Positions 16,511-26,100 of a DNA stretch of 28,072 nt are shown here, piece after piece; within the stretch, counting starts at the first letter, position 1; each line of letters starts with the position of its first letter. The stretch covers positions 1 to 28,072 of the forward strand of contig CABUTS010000035.1 of the NCBI GenBank assembly GCA_902494515.1. The letters run 5' to 3'. The position numbers and the translations under genes are program-made. The DNA is from an uncultured Muribaculaceae bacterium. Its GTDB lineage: Bacteria; Bacteroidota; Bacteroidia; Bacteroidales; Muribaculaceae. Under the pieces are notes generated by a model. It made no database searches. It saw nothing but the letters and a program-made list of their open reading frames with translations, and was not told the DNA's origin.

Positions 16511-17620
16511 TCAGCGGGTGGCGGGGAGGTCGAGGCGGCTCAGGGCGTAGGCGTAGGCGCCGATGGAGATGGCACGGGAGGCGCCGAGGCGGCTGACGCA
16601 GACGCCGGTGCGCTTCTGCGGGTCGTAGGTTACGTAGTCGTCGGTGCCGTAAACCTTGAGGTTGCGGGCTTCGCCCTTCACAAACTGCGCGAATTCATCG
16701 GGATCGTCGAGGTTGTAAACCTTCATCTGCACGCGCTGGAGCTCGTCGCCGCCGATGGTGTGGAGCTTGGAGCGGAGTTCAGCCAGCAGCGAGGGGAGGA
16801 TGTAGCGGGCAGCGCCGGTAAGGCCGCCACCGAGGACGATGAGGGAGTCGGTGAGGGTGACGGCTGTTGCCATAGCGTCGCCGGCGATTTCGCCAAAGCG
16901 GCGGAAAGCCTCGCGGGCAGCGTCGGCATCACCTTCGCGACGACCTTCGATTACGTCGCAGATATCCTTGGGGGTCAGACCGTGGTCGGGATTGCCGGTG
17001 AGCTCGCCGTAAACGCGGGTGATGGCGCGGATGGCAGCGAAGTCCTCGCACATGAGGCCGCGGTCATATTTGTAGGGGAGACAGAAGGTCTCCACGCAGC
17101 TGTTGTTGCCGAGGTTGAGCTGGCCGTTGATAACCGCGCCGATACCCAGGCCGGTGCCGAAAGTGTAGCCGAGGAGGTTCTTGTACTGACGGCCGCCGCC
17201 GGCAGCTGCCACGCGGGAGTTGATGTCGGGGAGAGCGCCGGCCATAGCTTCTCCGAAGGCGAAGAGGTCGCCGTCGTTGTTGATGAAGACGGGGAGACCG
17301 AACTTCTTGCTCAGGAACGGGCCGAGGGCCACGCCGTCGCGGAACGAAGGGAAGTTGGGGAGGAAACCGCCGAGGATGCCGTTGGCGTAGTCGGCCGGGC
17401 CGGGGAAAGCGAAGGAGATAGCCACGGGCTTCTCGTCGAGCGAGTTGATAATCCGGGTGAAGCCCTTCACCATCTGGCCGAGGCAGTCGTTGAGATTGGA
17501 GGCCATCGAGGGGAGAGTGATGGTTTCGCCGATATATTCGCAGCCCTTCATGGCACCGAACACCAGGTTCGTACCGCCTGCGTCGAGGGTGATAACGATT
17601 CGATTGTCGTTGTTGTACAT
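16511..17620 (-). CDS. ROK-family sugar kinase
   Basis: 369 residues. The ATP-binding DAGGTN motif is near residue 13, and the catalytic Asp is Asp116 in FINNDGDLFAFGEA. GYTFGTGLGIGAVINGQLN around residue 155 is the ROK signature region, and LIVLGGGLTGAARYI near residue 265 is the second ATP-binding segment. The usual ROK zinc-binding motif CxCGxxGCxE is absent. Kinases of this kind phosphorylate hexoses such as glucose, mannose or N-acetyl-hexosamines in the cytoplasm. The position directly downstream of the GH18-type locus makes a role in phosphorylating a released sugar plausible, but the gene has its own promoter box, and specificity is not readable from sequence. Confidence 0.87.
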   Translation of the reverse strand: MYNNDNRIVITLDAGGTNLVFGAMKGCEYIGETITLPSMASNLNDCLGQMVKGFTRIINSLDEKPVAISFAFPGPADYANGILGGFLPNFPSFRDGVALGPFLSKKFGLPVFINNDGDLFAFGEAMAGALPDINSRVAAAGGGRQYKNLLGYTFGTGLGIGAVINGQLNLGNNSCVETFCLPYKYDRGLMCEDFAAIRAITRVYGELTGNPDHGLTPKDICDVIEGRREGDADAAREAFRRFGEIAGDAMATAVTLTDSLIVLGGGLTGAARYILPSLLAELRSKLHTIGGDELQRVQMKVYNLDDPDEFAQFVKGEARNLKVYGTDDYVTYDPQKRTGVCVSRLGASRAISIGAYAYALSRLDLPATR

Positions 17621-17661
17621 TGATCTAAGGGTTTGTTTTCAGGGTTGATAGTAAGTTCAGG

Positions 17662-17669
17662 CAAAGTTA
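17662..17669 (-). promoter_or_regulatory. putative -7 box for the ROK kinase gene
   Basis: TAACTTTG on the minus strand, 41 bp before the start codon at 17620. No TTG at the 20-bp spacing. It suggests transcription separate from the upstream polysaccharide locus. Confidence 0.55.
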
Positions 17670-17706
17670 CGAAATTTTGCGCAACATCCGAACTAAAACT
17701 GCAAAT

Positions 17707-17758
17707 AAATTGAGCGAACTTCGCTGATTTCGATGGAACAGCGCCGTTCGCTCAATTT
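17707..17758. terminator. large stem-loop at the end of the polysaccharide locus
   Basis: Perfect 13-bp arms AAATTGAGCGAAC (17707-17719) and GTTCGCTCAATTT (17746-17758), with a second inner pair CGCTG/CAGCG. It is 83 bp past the GH18 stop codon. The stem ends in A-T pairs and no long T-run follows, so it may be a terminator or an RNA-stabilising 3' structure. Confidence 0.65.
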
Positions 17759-17841
17759 TCATTCAGTTATCGGAGAATTCCGGCTATCGGATTTTCCGGA
17801 ATCGGGAAATTCCTAAACCGGAGGAATCCGTGGGTCGGATA

Positions 17842-19302
17842 TTACCAGTCCTTAGCTTTGTAGGCGTCATCGGCGATTACGAGCTCATCGTCGTAGAAGG
17901 CGGCGGCAACCTTGCCGAGGTCGCTGTTGATGTAGCGGGTCAGCCAGTGACCGGGGTCATTGAAGAAGTTGTAGATCATCATGACGCCGTAGCCGTCCTG
18001 ACGCATGCCTTCGAGGCTGAAGCGAGCGGTCCAGCTGCCGTTGGCGGGGATGCACTGGCTCCAGTCGGAGCAGTTCCAGGAACCGGTACCGGCCTGGTTC
18101 TGACGGAGACCGGCGTAGGAGTCGCAGGGGTTGCGGGTATCCCAGTAGTCGTTGCAGACATAGTCGTAGAATTCACCGGGCTGGTGGCCGTCGATGGTCA
18201 CACCGGCGAGAGCCTGGCCGTAAACTTCGGAGAACTTGTAGCCGATCATCAGGCGGTCGGGCTGAGCGGACTTGATGTCGTAGGCCAGACGGCTGATAGC
18301 CTCCTGCGAGGGAGCCTGGAACAGAGGATACTTGCCGGAAGCAGCGCCGTTGTAGTCGGTGTACTCGTCATCGATCATGATGCCGTCGAGCTGGTAAGCG
18401 TCGCAGATGTTCTTGCACTCCTGGGCAAAAGCCTTGGAGGCGGCGGGGGTCAGGGTGGAGATACCCGAAGCGTCGTGGTTACCGAGGATAGCGAGCACAA
18501 CCTTGATGCCGCGGTCCTGGAGGGGCTTGATGTATTTGGTGCGCCCGTCGAGGAGAGCCTGAACGTTCTCGTTGCGGGAGATGTAGAGGCGGCCGTTGTC
18601 GGAGTTGTAGTTGATGTTGGCGGCGAAGAGAACCACGATGTCGAAGAGCTGCTTGCCGGAGTTCTTCAGGGTGTAGCCCATTACGGACAGGGGGTTGCGG
18701 TCGTTGACCTCCATGACAGCCATGGTCTTCACGGCGGGCTTGCCGTCGACATACTTGTCGGCGCCGGGGCGCTTGGTGAGGTCGCGGACGAAGATCACGC
18801 GGGAAGCCACGGAGCTCTGGGAGAGCTGGCCGCCTTCGACGGTGATGGTCAGAGGCAGGGCGTAGGTTACGTCGGGAGCGCAGGCGTCATTGGCCTTGAA
18901 GCTGACGGTCATGGGAGCGGACTTTACAGCGCCCTCGGTGAAGGTAGCCTTGCCGCCGTTGCTCAGGGTGAAGGAAGCATCGGGCAGCTGGGTGTAGCTG
19001 GTGGAGTTCTCCTCGTTGTAGGCGGCGAGAACGGTGGGGTCAACCGAGAAGGTGACGGTGCAGCCGTTGACGGGCTTGGAGGAGTTGGCGAACAGGTCGA
19101 GCGAGCCGTTGCTGACGAACTCGGTGGTGGTGAACTCGCGGTTGCCATCGGCGTCGGTCACGTAAACCACGTTGCCGTCGGGAGTTCCGAGACCGGAGAT
19201 ATCGGCCCCGCCGAGAACCATATCGTCGTCATCGCAGGCGACAGCCGAAACGGCCAGGGCTACAGCGCAGAGGCTGCGGAAAAAGAATTTTGAATATTTC
19301 AT
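17842..19302 (-). CDS. GH18 endo-beta-N-acetylglucosaminidase, surface lipoprotein
   Basis: 486 residues. A lipoprotein signal ends at Cys23, followed by four Asp (DDDD), which fits the acidic surface-export signal of Bacteroides lipoproteins. Residues about 40-160 form an N-terminal DUF1735 (BT3987-like) beta domain. The GH18 TIM barrel follows, with LDGIMIDDEY carrying the catalytic set: Asp306, Asp311 and the acid Glu313 of the DxxDxDxE motif (position 309 is Met instead of Asp). The architecture and motif match BT3987-type enzymes that cut the chitobiose core of high-mannose N-glycans, releasing the glycan with one GlcNAc left on the protein. It closes the operon, 21 bp after the LamG lipoprotein gene. 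Confidence 0.88.
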   Translation of the reverse strand: MKYSKFFFRSLCAVALAVSAVACDDDDMVLGGADISGLGTPDGNVVYVTDADGNREFTTTEFVSNGSLDLFANSSKPVNGCTVTFSVDPTVLAAYNEENSTSYTQLPDASFTLSNGGKATFTEGAVKSAPMTVSFKANDACAPDVTYALPLTITVEGGQLSQSSVASRVIFVRDLTKRPGADKYVDGKPAVKTMAVMEVNDRNPLSVMGYTLKNSGKQLFDIVVLFAANINYNSDNGRLYISRNENVQALLDGRTKYIKPLQDRGIKVVLAILGNHDASGISTLTPAASKAFAQECKNICDAYQLDGIMIDDEYTDYNGAASGKYPLFQAPSQEAISRLAYDIKSAQPDRLMIGYKFSEVYGQALAGVTIDGHQPGEFYDYVCNDYWDTRNPCDSYAGLRQNQAGTGSWNCSDWSQCIPANGSWTARFSLEGMRQDGYGVMMIYNFFNDPGHWLTRYINSDLGKVAAAFYDDELVIADDAYKAKDW

Positions 19303-19323
19303 TTTTAAGGTCGATCTAAGAGA

Positions 19324-20487
19324 TTATTTTTCGGGGATGGAAACCTGAATCCAAGTGGGGTCGTTGGGGCAGACGAGATCGTAGCCGTTGGCGTAGTCGT
19401 GGAAACGCTTGCCGGCACCTTCGTCGAGCTTCCAGTAAGCCACCAGACCGGGGGCGTCAGCCTGCACGGTGTAGAAGTGGAGCGGCTCGTTGATTTCCTC
19501 CTGGGTCAGGCAGCGGTTCCAGATACGGAGTTCGGACATCTGGCCGTTGAAGTAGCGGTTGCCGTCGTAAGCGTAGCCGACATAGAAGCCGCGGGGACCG
19601 TCGGTGATATCGCCGGCAGCGGTGTTCCAGTCGATGGGACCGCCGTAGGAACCGGTCTGGGTAGCACCCTTCTTGACGCCGTTGAAGTAGACGTTACATT
19701 CGCCGGAGGCGCAGTCGTAGGTCAGGGTCATGAAAGTCCAGGTGTTGGTGTCGAATTCCCATGCGGCGTCGGTCATGTTGCCGTTGGAGGTAGCGAGCTG
19801 CAGACGGTTCGAGGGGATGCCGGCGTCGCCGACACGTACCAGGAACTGACCTTCGATACCCATGATGGTAGCCAGCATGTTGGGGAAGTCATAGGGGTAG
19901 AGCAGAGCCTCGACGGTGATCTGGGTGAGACCTTCGAGCTGGGGAGCCTGATCGCCCTGGACGAAGATGGCGTAGTTCTTGGTCATGTCGGGGGTGGTGG
20001 AGATCAGGGCAGCCTCGCGGAGCACGAAGTAGTATGTGCCGTTGGAGGTAGCCTCGATTGCGGGCGAGCTCATGGTCACGGGGAGCACATAAACCTTGGA
20101 GAGGTCGAGCTGGGTGAGGTTGTGGAAGTTCACTGCCACGTTGCCGGTGGTGTTACCGCCGACGGGGATCACAGCGGTAGGCTCGGCGATGGTGTAGAAC
20201 GTCTCGGGGAGCAGTTCGGCCTCGGCCTGATAGAGGAGGTTGTAGTCGTTCACCTTTGAGGGATCGGCGCTGAAAGTTACGGAAACTTCGGTAGCGGATT
20301 CCTTGGCCATGTCAGCCTTTACGTAGCCCACGGCGTCGGATGTCACCATCTGCTTGACGTAGATGGTCGACACGGTGTCGAGGCTCGGGGCGAAAATCTT
20401 GTTGTCGAAGTCCTCGGTGTCGTCCTGGCAGGCTGCCATGGCAACGCCCAATGCGAGGGCTGCGGGAAGATATTTGAAAAGTTTCAT
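19324..20487 (-). CDS. DUF1735 and LamG-domain surface lipoprotein
   Basis: 387 residues. Lipoprotein signal with Cys20 followed by QDDTEDFD (acidic surface signal). Residues about 35-150 form a DUF1735-like beta domain. Residues about 190-380 form a concanavalin A-like LamG domain of the Laminin_G_3 type: ITVEALLYPYDF, then MSELRIWNRCLTQEEIN and GLVAYWKLDEGAG are hallmarks. No catalytic residues are recognised. As in related loci (the BT3986 type), the role is probably glycan or glycoprotein binding at the cell surface beside the GH18 enzyme. The gene lies between two GH18-type genes in the same operon. Confidence 0.85.
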   Translation of the reverse strand: MKLFKYLPAALALGVAMAACQDDTEDFDNKIFAPSLDTVSTIYVKQMVTSDAVGYVKADMAKESATEVSVTFSADPSKVNDYNLLYQAEAELLPETFYTIAEPTAVIPVGGNTTGNVAVNFHNLTQLDLSKVYVLPVTMSSPAIEATSNGTYYFVLREAALISTTPDMTKNYAIFVQGDQAPQLEGLTQITVEALLYPYDFPNMLATIMGIEGQFLVRVGDAGIPSNRLQLATSNGNMTDAAWEFDTNTWTFMTLTYDCASGECNVYFNGVKKGATQTGSYGGPIDWNTAAGDITDGPRGFYVGYAYDGNRYFNGQMSELRIWNRCLTQEEINEPLHFYTVQADAPGLVAYWKLDEGAGKRFHDYANGYDLVCPNDPTWIQVSIPEK

Positions 20488-20528
20488 TGGTATCTGATGT
20501 GTATTGGGTGAAATTTAAGCCCCGGAAA

Positions 20529-21530
20529 TCAGAACGCCGAGGGGTTGAGAACCTGGATGGCGGTGCGGGTAACCGGATAAATGAAGGTGGGGTTGTAATA
20601 GTCATCGGCGATGTTCACCAGACCCAGACCGCTCAGGGAGTGAGCGGCAGCCCAGCGGGCAGTCTCGTGGGAAGCGAGCTTTTTGCCCCAGTAGCCTACG
20701 GCAGCCTGGGCGGGATCGAGCACGGGAACGTAGCTCATCACGGCGAAGCGGTCGGTGGGAACGCCGCTGACGCTGTTGCGGCTGATGATGAAAGCGAACT
20801 CATTGGCGTTGGTGGCGGCAGCGGATTCCGAAAGGAAGATGATGCCGGCGTTGCTGAGGACGCTCTTGTCGATGATGTTCACGGGAATACCCACGAAGTC
20901 GAGACCCTTGTTGTTGGAGGAGGTCCAGGCAACCACAGGGTCGAGGACAGCCTTCTGCTCGGCGGCATCGGCAGCCTGCTCGGCGGCGGTGAGAGCCGAC
21001 TGCTCGCGGCCGTCGTACATAACTACAACGCGGTCGAAGTTCGATGCCACGCCGAGTATCTGCTGAACGTTCTCGCCCAGATACTGGGTCCACTCGGGAG
21101 CGGCGGCGCCGCCGGCGGTTTCAGCCTCCTTCAGGGCGGTCCAGGCCTTCTTGATGGCAGCCACGTCGATGGGAGCAGCGAACTGCATCCCCTTGTCGGC
21201 GCGGAGCTCGGCCATCTCGTTGAGGGTCACGTCGTTGAGCTGCAGGGGGTTGGTCAGCACGGCCACGTCGATGGAGTCGGGCAGAGCCGAGACATGGTGG
21301 GCCTGGGAGCTGAAGGCAGCCTGATTGGCATACCAGGCGTAAGCCTTGGCGTGGGAGGTGGTGCGGTAGGAGCGGAGGCCGGCGAGGTACTTGGCGTAAA
21401 CCTCGGGATTGACCTCCCCGGCGCTTTCGAACTTATTGCCGACTGATTCGGGCTCGGTCCAGTCATCGCAGGCGGTCATCATGGCAGCGGCTGCGACACA
21501 GAGGAATCCGTATTTGAAAATATTTTTCAT
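20529..21530 (-). CDS. GH18-like lipoprotein, apparently lacking the catalytic motif
   Basis: 333 residues. Lipoprotein signal with Cys21 followed by DDWTEPE. The YAKYLAGLRSYRTTSHAKAYAWYAN segment (residues about 44-69) and the overall length recall the GH18 proteins of the BT1044/PF16141 type. Where an active GH18 has DxxDxDxE, here the strand reads FDRVVVMYDG: Asp166 and Asp173 remain, but the inner Asp residues and the acid Glu are gone. This suggests a surface glycan-binding protein derived from a GH18 fold. The alignment was made by eye, so the loss of activity is a hypothesis. It lies 52 bp after susD and 41 bp before the LamG lipoprotein gene. Confidence 0.72.
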   Translation of the reverse strand: MKNIFKYGFLCVAAAAMMTACDDWTEPESVGNKFESAGEVNPEVYAKYLAGLRSYRTTSHAKAYAWYANQAAFSSQAHHVSALPDSIDVAVLTNPLQLNDVTLNEMAELRADKGMQFAAPIDVAAIKKAWTALKEAETAGGAAAPEWTQYLGENVQQILGVASNFDRVVVMYDGREQSALTAAEQAADAAEQKAVLDPVVAWTSSNNKGLDFVGIPVNIIDKSVLSNAGIIFLSESAAATNANEFAFIISRNSVSGVPTDRFAVMSYVPVLDPAQAAVGYWGKKLASHETARWAAAHSLSGLGLVNIADDYYNPTFIYPVTRTAIQVLNPSAF

Positions 21531-21582
21531 TGTAAATTTCTAAAATTTAGGATGAGAGATTTCTTTCAAGAAAAGTCTGGGA

Positions 21583-23154
21583 TCAGTGGCGTGCCCACCA
21601 AACCTTGGTAGCCTGATTGTCGGGACCACCGAGCAGGGTGTTGACAGCCTGAGTGATGTTAACGGCGTTGTTGGTGTATTCCTCCTGGGGGTAAGGCATA
21701 CGCTGGGGACCGACGTTGCTGTCGACGATGCCGCCCGAACCGTTGTAGGCCACGGGAATCAGACGGGGATAGCCGGTGCGGCGGAGTTCAGCCCAGGCCT
21801 CGTTGCCGTTGTAGTAGAGAGCGATCCACTTCTGGGTGATGATGCGCTCGAGCTTGGTCTCGGTGGAGGCGGATTCATCCCACTTGATGGTGATGGTGGA
21901 GAGGGAGCCGCTCCAGGGATTCTTCTCGGAGGGGTCGGTGTAGGGGGAAGCCATGGAGGTGTTGTCAGCCAGATAGCTGTCAGCGCCGGAAACTCCCCAC
22001 TGGTCGAAGCTCAGACGGATACCGTTGTTGTAGAATTCCTGGGCAGTGCCGCCCATGTTCCAGCCGTGTACGGCTGCACCTTCGGCGCGGAGGAAGGAGA
22101 CCTCGGAGGCGGTCATCCAGATCAGGGGATCGGTAGCCTTTACGTTGACGCCGGAGAAGTTGAAGCCCCAGGTCTTGTCGAAGGTTTCCCAGCCGCGGCG
22201 CAGGCCGCAGAATTCGATGCCTTCCCATACGGAGGGGAGGAAGTAAGCCTCGCGGCGGGGGTCGTTGTAGCCGTTCATGTAGCAGATGATGTCGGCTGCG
22301 GCGTGGGTATCACCGCCGGTTACGGAACCGTTGTTGTTGTAGTTCACAGCGGTGTAGAGAGGATTGGTCACGGAGGTGAAGTACTTCCAGGTGGCGTTCT
22401 CGTCGTTGCTTTCGATGACGCCGCCGGCAACTGCCTCTTCAGCCATCTGCTTGGCCTGGGCGGGCTTCACGAAGGAGATACGCATGGCCAGACGGAGCTT
22501 CAGGGAGTTGGCGAACTTGATCCACTTGGTAACGTCGCCGTAGTAAACGTAGTCGTTGTTCTTGGAGAAGGGGATACCGCGGTTCTCGTAGAGCACGTCG
22601 ATTGCCTCGTTGAGCTCGTCGAAGAACTGGTTGTAGACCTCTTCCTGGGAGTCGTAGGGGATGGCGAGGTCACCGGTGCCGATTGCGGAGTAGGGAATCG
22701 GGCCGTAGGTGTCGGTGACACGGCTCATGGCAGCCACCTTGATTACGGTGGAGACAGCCATGGGCACGGGGTTGCCGGTGGACTGGCAGATGGTCTCGAC
22801 CTGACCGAGGTTGGCGTAGAGGGTCGGGATGATGCGGTCGGAGTTCAGGAACACGCGGCTCCAGTCGTTCTTGGGGTTGTAGCGGGCGAAGCTCTCGGTG
22901 AAGCCGGCGTTGGCGTCGGAGAAGTAGCCGCCCAGGGTGCCGCCCAGGAGGGCGTCGGTGAACTGCAGGGTGTTGACATCGGCCGACATCACGCAGCCGG
23001 CGATGTTGTTCAGCTGCGAACCCAGAGCGTAGTCATCGCCGGTGAGGTCGCCCGGCTCGTAGGGATTCGAGTTGATGTCCTCATAAGCACCCGTACAGGA
23101 GGCCGCGGTTACAGCCACGGCAGCGATGGCGAGTTTTGAAATATATCGTTTCAT
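21583..23154 (-). CDS. SusD/RagB-family surface glycan-binding lipoprotein
   Basis: 523 residues. Lipoprotein signal with Cys20 in AASCTGAYEDINSNPYEP. The family pattern of helices and TPR-like repeats follows: MSRVTDTYGPIPYSAIG (around residue 140), VTKWIKFANSLKLRLAMRIS (around residue 210) and the C-terminal RIITQKWIALYYNGNEAWAE. It resembles the SusD-like variants paired with N-glycan-type loci. It acts as a lid on the SusC barrel and captures oligosaccharide at the outer membrane. It begins only 15 bp after the susC stop codon. Confidence 0.93.
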   Translation of the reverse strand: MKRYISKLAIAAVAVTAASCTGAYEDINSNPYEPGDLTGDDYALGSQLNNIAGCVMSADVNTLQFTDALLGGTLGGYFSDANAGFTESFARYNPKNDWSRVFLNSDRIIPTLYANLGQVETICQSTGNPVPMAVSTVIKVAAMSRVTDTYGPIPYSAIGTGDLAIPYDSQEEVYNQFFDELNEAIDVLYENRGIPFSKNNDYVYYGDVTKWIKFANSLKLRLAMRISFVKPAQAKQMAEEAVAGGVIESNDENATWKYFTSVTNPLYTAVNYNNNGSVTGGDTHAAADIICYMNGYNDPRREAYFLPSVWEGIEFCGLRRGWETFDKTWGFNFSGVNVKATDPLIWMTASEVSFLRAEGAAVHGWNMGGTAQEFYNNGIRLSFDQWGVSGADSYLADNTSMASPYTDPSEKNPWSGSLSTITIKWDESASTETKLERIITQKWIALYYNGNEAWAELRRTGYPRLIPVAYNGSGGIVDSNVGPQRMPYPQEEYTNNAVNITQAVNTLLGGPDNQATKVWWARH

Positions 23155-23169
23155 TGTAGAGGCAGATGA

Positions 23170-26100
23170 TTAGAAGGTGAAGTTAACATTGAAACCGAGG
23201 GTGCGCTGCGAAGGCATCATGAAGTAGTCGATACCCTGATAGTAGTTGTCGGTGGAGGCAACGGATTCGGGGTCGAAGGGAGCCTTGTTGTAGATCATCA
23301 AGAGGTTGCGGCCTACGAAGGAAACCTTGACGTCGCAGACGTTGCGGAGCCAGCGGCGCGGGATGTTGTAGGACACTGTAACCTCGCCGAGACGTACGTT
23401 GGTGGCGTCGTAGATATAGTACTGGGGAACCGAAGTACCGCCGGCGATGGTGGTGTACCACATCTGGGGCGAAACGCGGTCGCCGTTGTTCAGGGAGATG
23501 AAGCCCTGGTCGCGGGCGTCGGCGGTGTTCTGCGATACGCCGTAGAAGTCGAGCATGGCCTGGGTGCGGGAGAACACCTTGCCGCCGAAGCGGGCGTTGA
23601 TCATGAAGCTGGCGCCGAAGTTCTTGTACTGGAAGGAGTTGGACCATGCGAGGTTACCCTTGGGAAGCACGGAACCGAGCTTGATGTAGTCTTCCTTGTC
23701 CTGAATAGCGGAGGTGGAGACAGCGTTGGTCTCGTCGACGAAGATTGCGCCGTTGCTGTCGCGCACGAGGTCGATGGTGGAGTAGATGTCGCCCATTGTG
23801 CCCCCCTTCTTAAGCAGGAAGCGGGTGGAACCGAGGCCGCCCATGTCGAGCACATCCATCGAGAAGCGTTCGCCGGTGACGGGGTTGATGGCGTTGTCGG
23901 CCAGCTCGGTGATCTTGTTGCGGTTGAACGAGTAGGTAACGCCGGTGTTCCAGGTGAAGTTACCCCAGGTGTGGGAGTAGTTCAGGGCGAATTCCATACC
24001 CCAGTTGCGGACCGAACCGGTCTGAACGTACATCGAGGAGTACTGGTTGGCGGGAAGACCGGGGTTGAAGGTCTGGTTCTTGGTGGTGGCGTGGTAGAAG
24101 GTGGCGTCGAAGCTGATGTCGTTGATGAAGCGGAAGTTCATACCGACTTCATAGGAGTTCGTACGCTCGGGCTGCAGGTTGTACATCGGGTACTGGGTCT
24201 GCACGCTCCAGGAGTTGGTGGCGGAGTTCCAGGTGTAGCGGGGGTTGGCGATGTAGCGCGAGAAGGCGGAACCTACGGAGGCGTAAGAGGCGCGGATCTT
24301 CCAGAGCTGCATGATGCTCTGAGGAATCTGGGGAAGGAGGTTGTTCATCAGAACCGACAGACCTACCGAGGGATAGAAGAAGCAGGAGTTCTTGGAGTTG
24401 GGACCTGCCAGCTGCGAAGGCCAGTCGTTACGGCCGGTAACAGTCAGGTAGTAGGTGTTGAGGTAACCGATGTCAGCCGAAGCGTAGAGCGACTGGGTCT
24501 GCTCGCGCCAGCCGGTCTGCATGTTGGTCACGTGGGGAGTCGAAAGGTTCTGAACGGCGAAGAAGTTGGGGAGACCTACGGGGACGCCTGCGAACTTGTC
24601 ATTGGTGCCGTCAGCGATAGGACCGTTGGTTGCGAGGGCGTCGTAGCGCATGTCGGAGAAAGAACCACCGAAGTTGGCCTGTACGCTCCAGTCGTCGCCG
24701 AAGTTCTTGTTGAAGTTGAGGAGGAAGTCGCCGTAGATCTGCTTGTCCTCGCTCTTGGTGATGCCGTAGTAACCGCGGTTCGAACCGCCGGTCAGCTGGT
24801 CGTTGGTGGAGGCGTAGTACTTCTCGGTGTATTTGTTATAGGAGTTGTCGATGCGGATGCGGCCGGAGAGGGTCAGGCAGGGAAGCAGCTGGTAGCTGAG
24901 GTTGGCCCCCATCATAAAGCGGTCCTTGAAGTTCTCGCGGAGGTTGCGGTTGTTGATCCAGTAGGGGTTCTGAACGGTCATGCCGTAGTCGCCGACAGGC
25001 CAGTACTGGGTGTAGAGCTTGCGCTCGGCGTCGTAGCGCTCGAACACCTTGACGTCGTTCCAGTCGTTGCCGCGGGGGAAGAGGAGGGCACCCACCATCG
25101 GGTTGCCGTAGGTACCCTGGTTGATCATGTTGCGGTCGGTCTGACGTACGTAGGTAGCGTTCAGGTCGAGGGTCATCTTGTCGTTGAGGAACGAGGTGGT
25201 GTTGCGCACGTTGAAGTTGTAGCGGTCGTAGCGGTTGTTGGGCACGATACCCTTGGAGTTGACTGCTGCGATGGAGGCGTAGGTCTGGTTCTTGTCGTTA
25301 CCGGTCGAGAAGGTCAGCGACTGGGTGGAGAGGAAACCGGTCTGGAGGTAGTCCGAGCCAAGGTCGAAGTTGTAGTTGTTGGCTGCGTTGATGGGAGCAC
25401 CCCAGGAGTAGTTGCTGGTGGGGAGGTAGGCGCCGTTGTAGCCGGTGCCGTAGCGGTTCTGAATCTTCGGGAGAATCAGGGCGTTTTCAAACTGCAGGGA
25501 GCTGTTGAAGGTAACTTTGGTCTTGCCGGCCTGACCTTTCTTGGTGGTGATGACGATGGCACCGTTGGCAGCCTCGGAACCGTAGAGGGCGGCGGCGGCA
25601 GCACCGGTCAGCACCGACATGGACTCGATATCCTCGGGGTTGAGGTCAGCGATAGGCTCGGTGGAACCCTGCGAACCGAACTCGGTGGAACCGCCGGAGT
25701 TGGCGCCGCGCATAGGCATGCCGTCGACAACGTAGAGGGCGTTGGAGCTCTGCATGATGGACTTGGTACCACGCATCACAACCTTGGAGATACCGCCGGT
25801 ACCGGAGGAGGAGGCGTTGATGTTCACACCGGCGACCTTACCGGCCAGACCGTTCACGAAGTTGGCGTCCTTGTTCTCAGCCAGGGCTGCGCCGCTGAGC
25901 TGCTGAACGTTGTAGGACAGGGACTTCTGCTCGCGCTTGATACCGAGGGCGGTAACCACGACTTCGTCGAGAACCTGGGAGTCCTCGGCCATGGTGATGT
26001 CGTAGTTGGCACCGGGGGTTACGCTGCGCTCCTGAGTCTTGTAGCCGATGTAGGTTACGGCGATGGTCTCGCCGGCCTTGGCCTTGAGGGTGAAGTTACC

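Noticed and set aside
16358..17623. A 421-codon open frame on the plus strand opposite the ROK gene
   Set aside because: It starts in the GC-rich repetitive region and then mirrors the kinase gene. The kinase frame has all its motifs.
21586..23139. A 517-codon open frame antisense to susD
   Set aside because: Same type of reverse-frame shadow; the SusD frame has a lipoprotein signal and family motifs.
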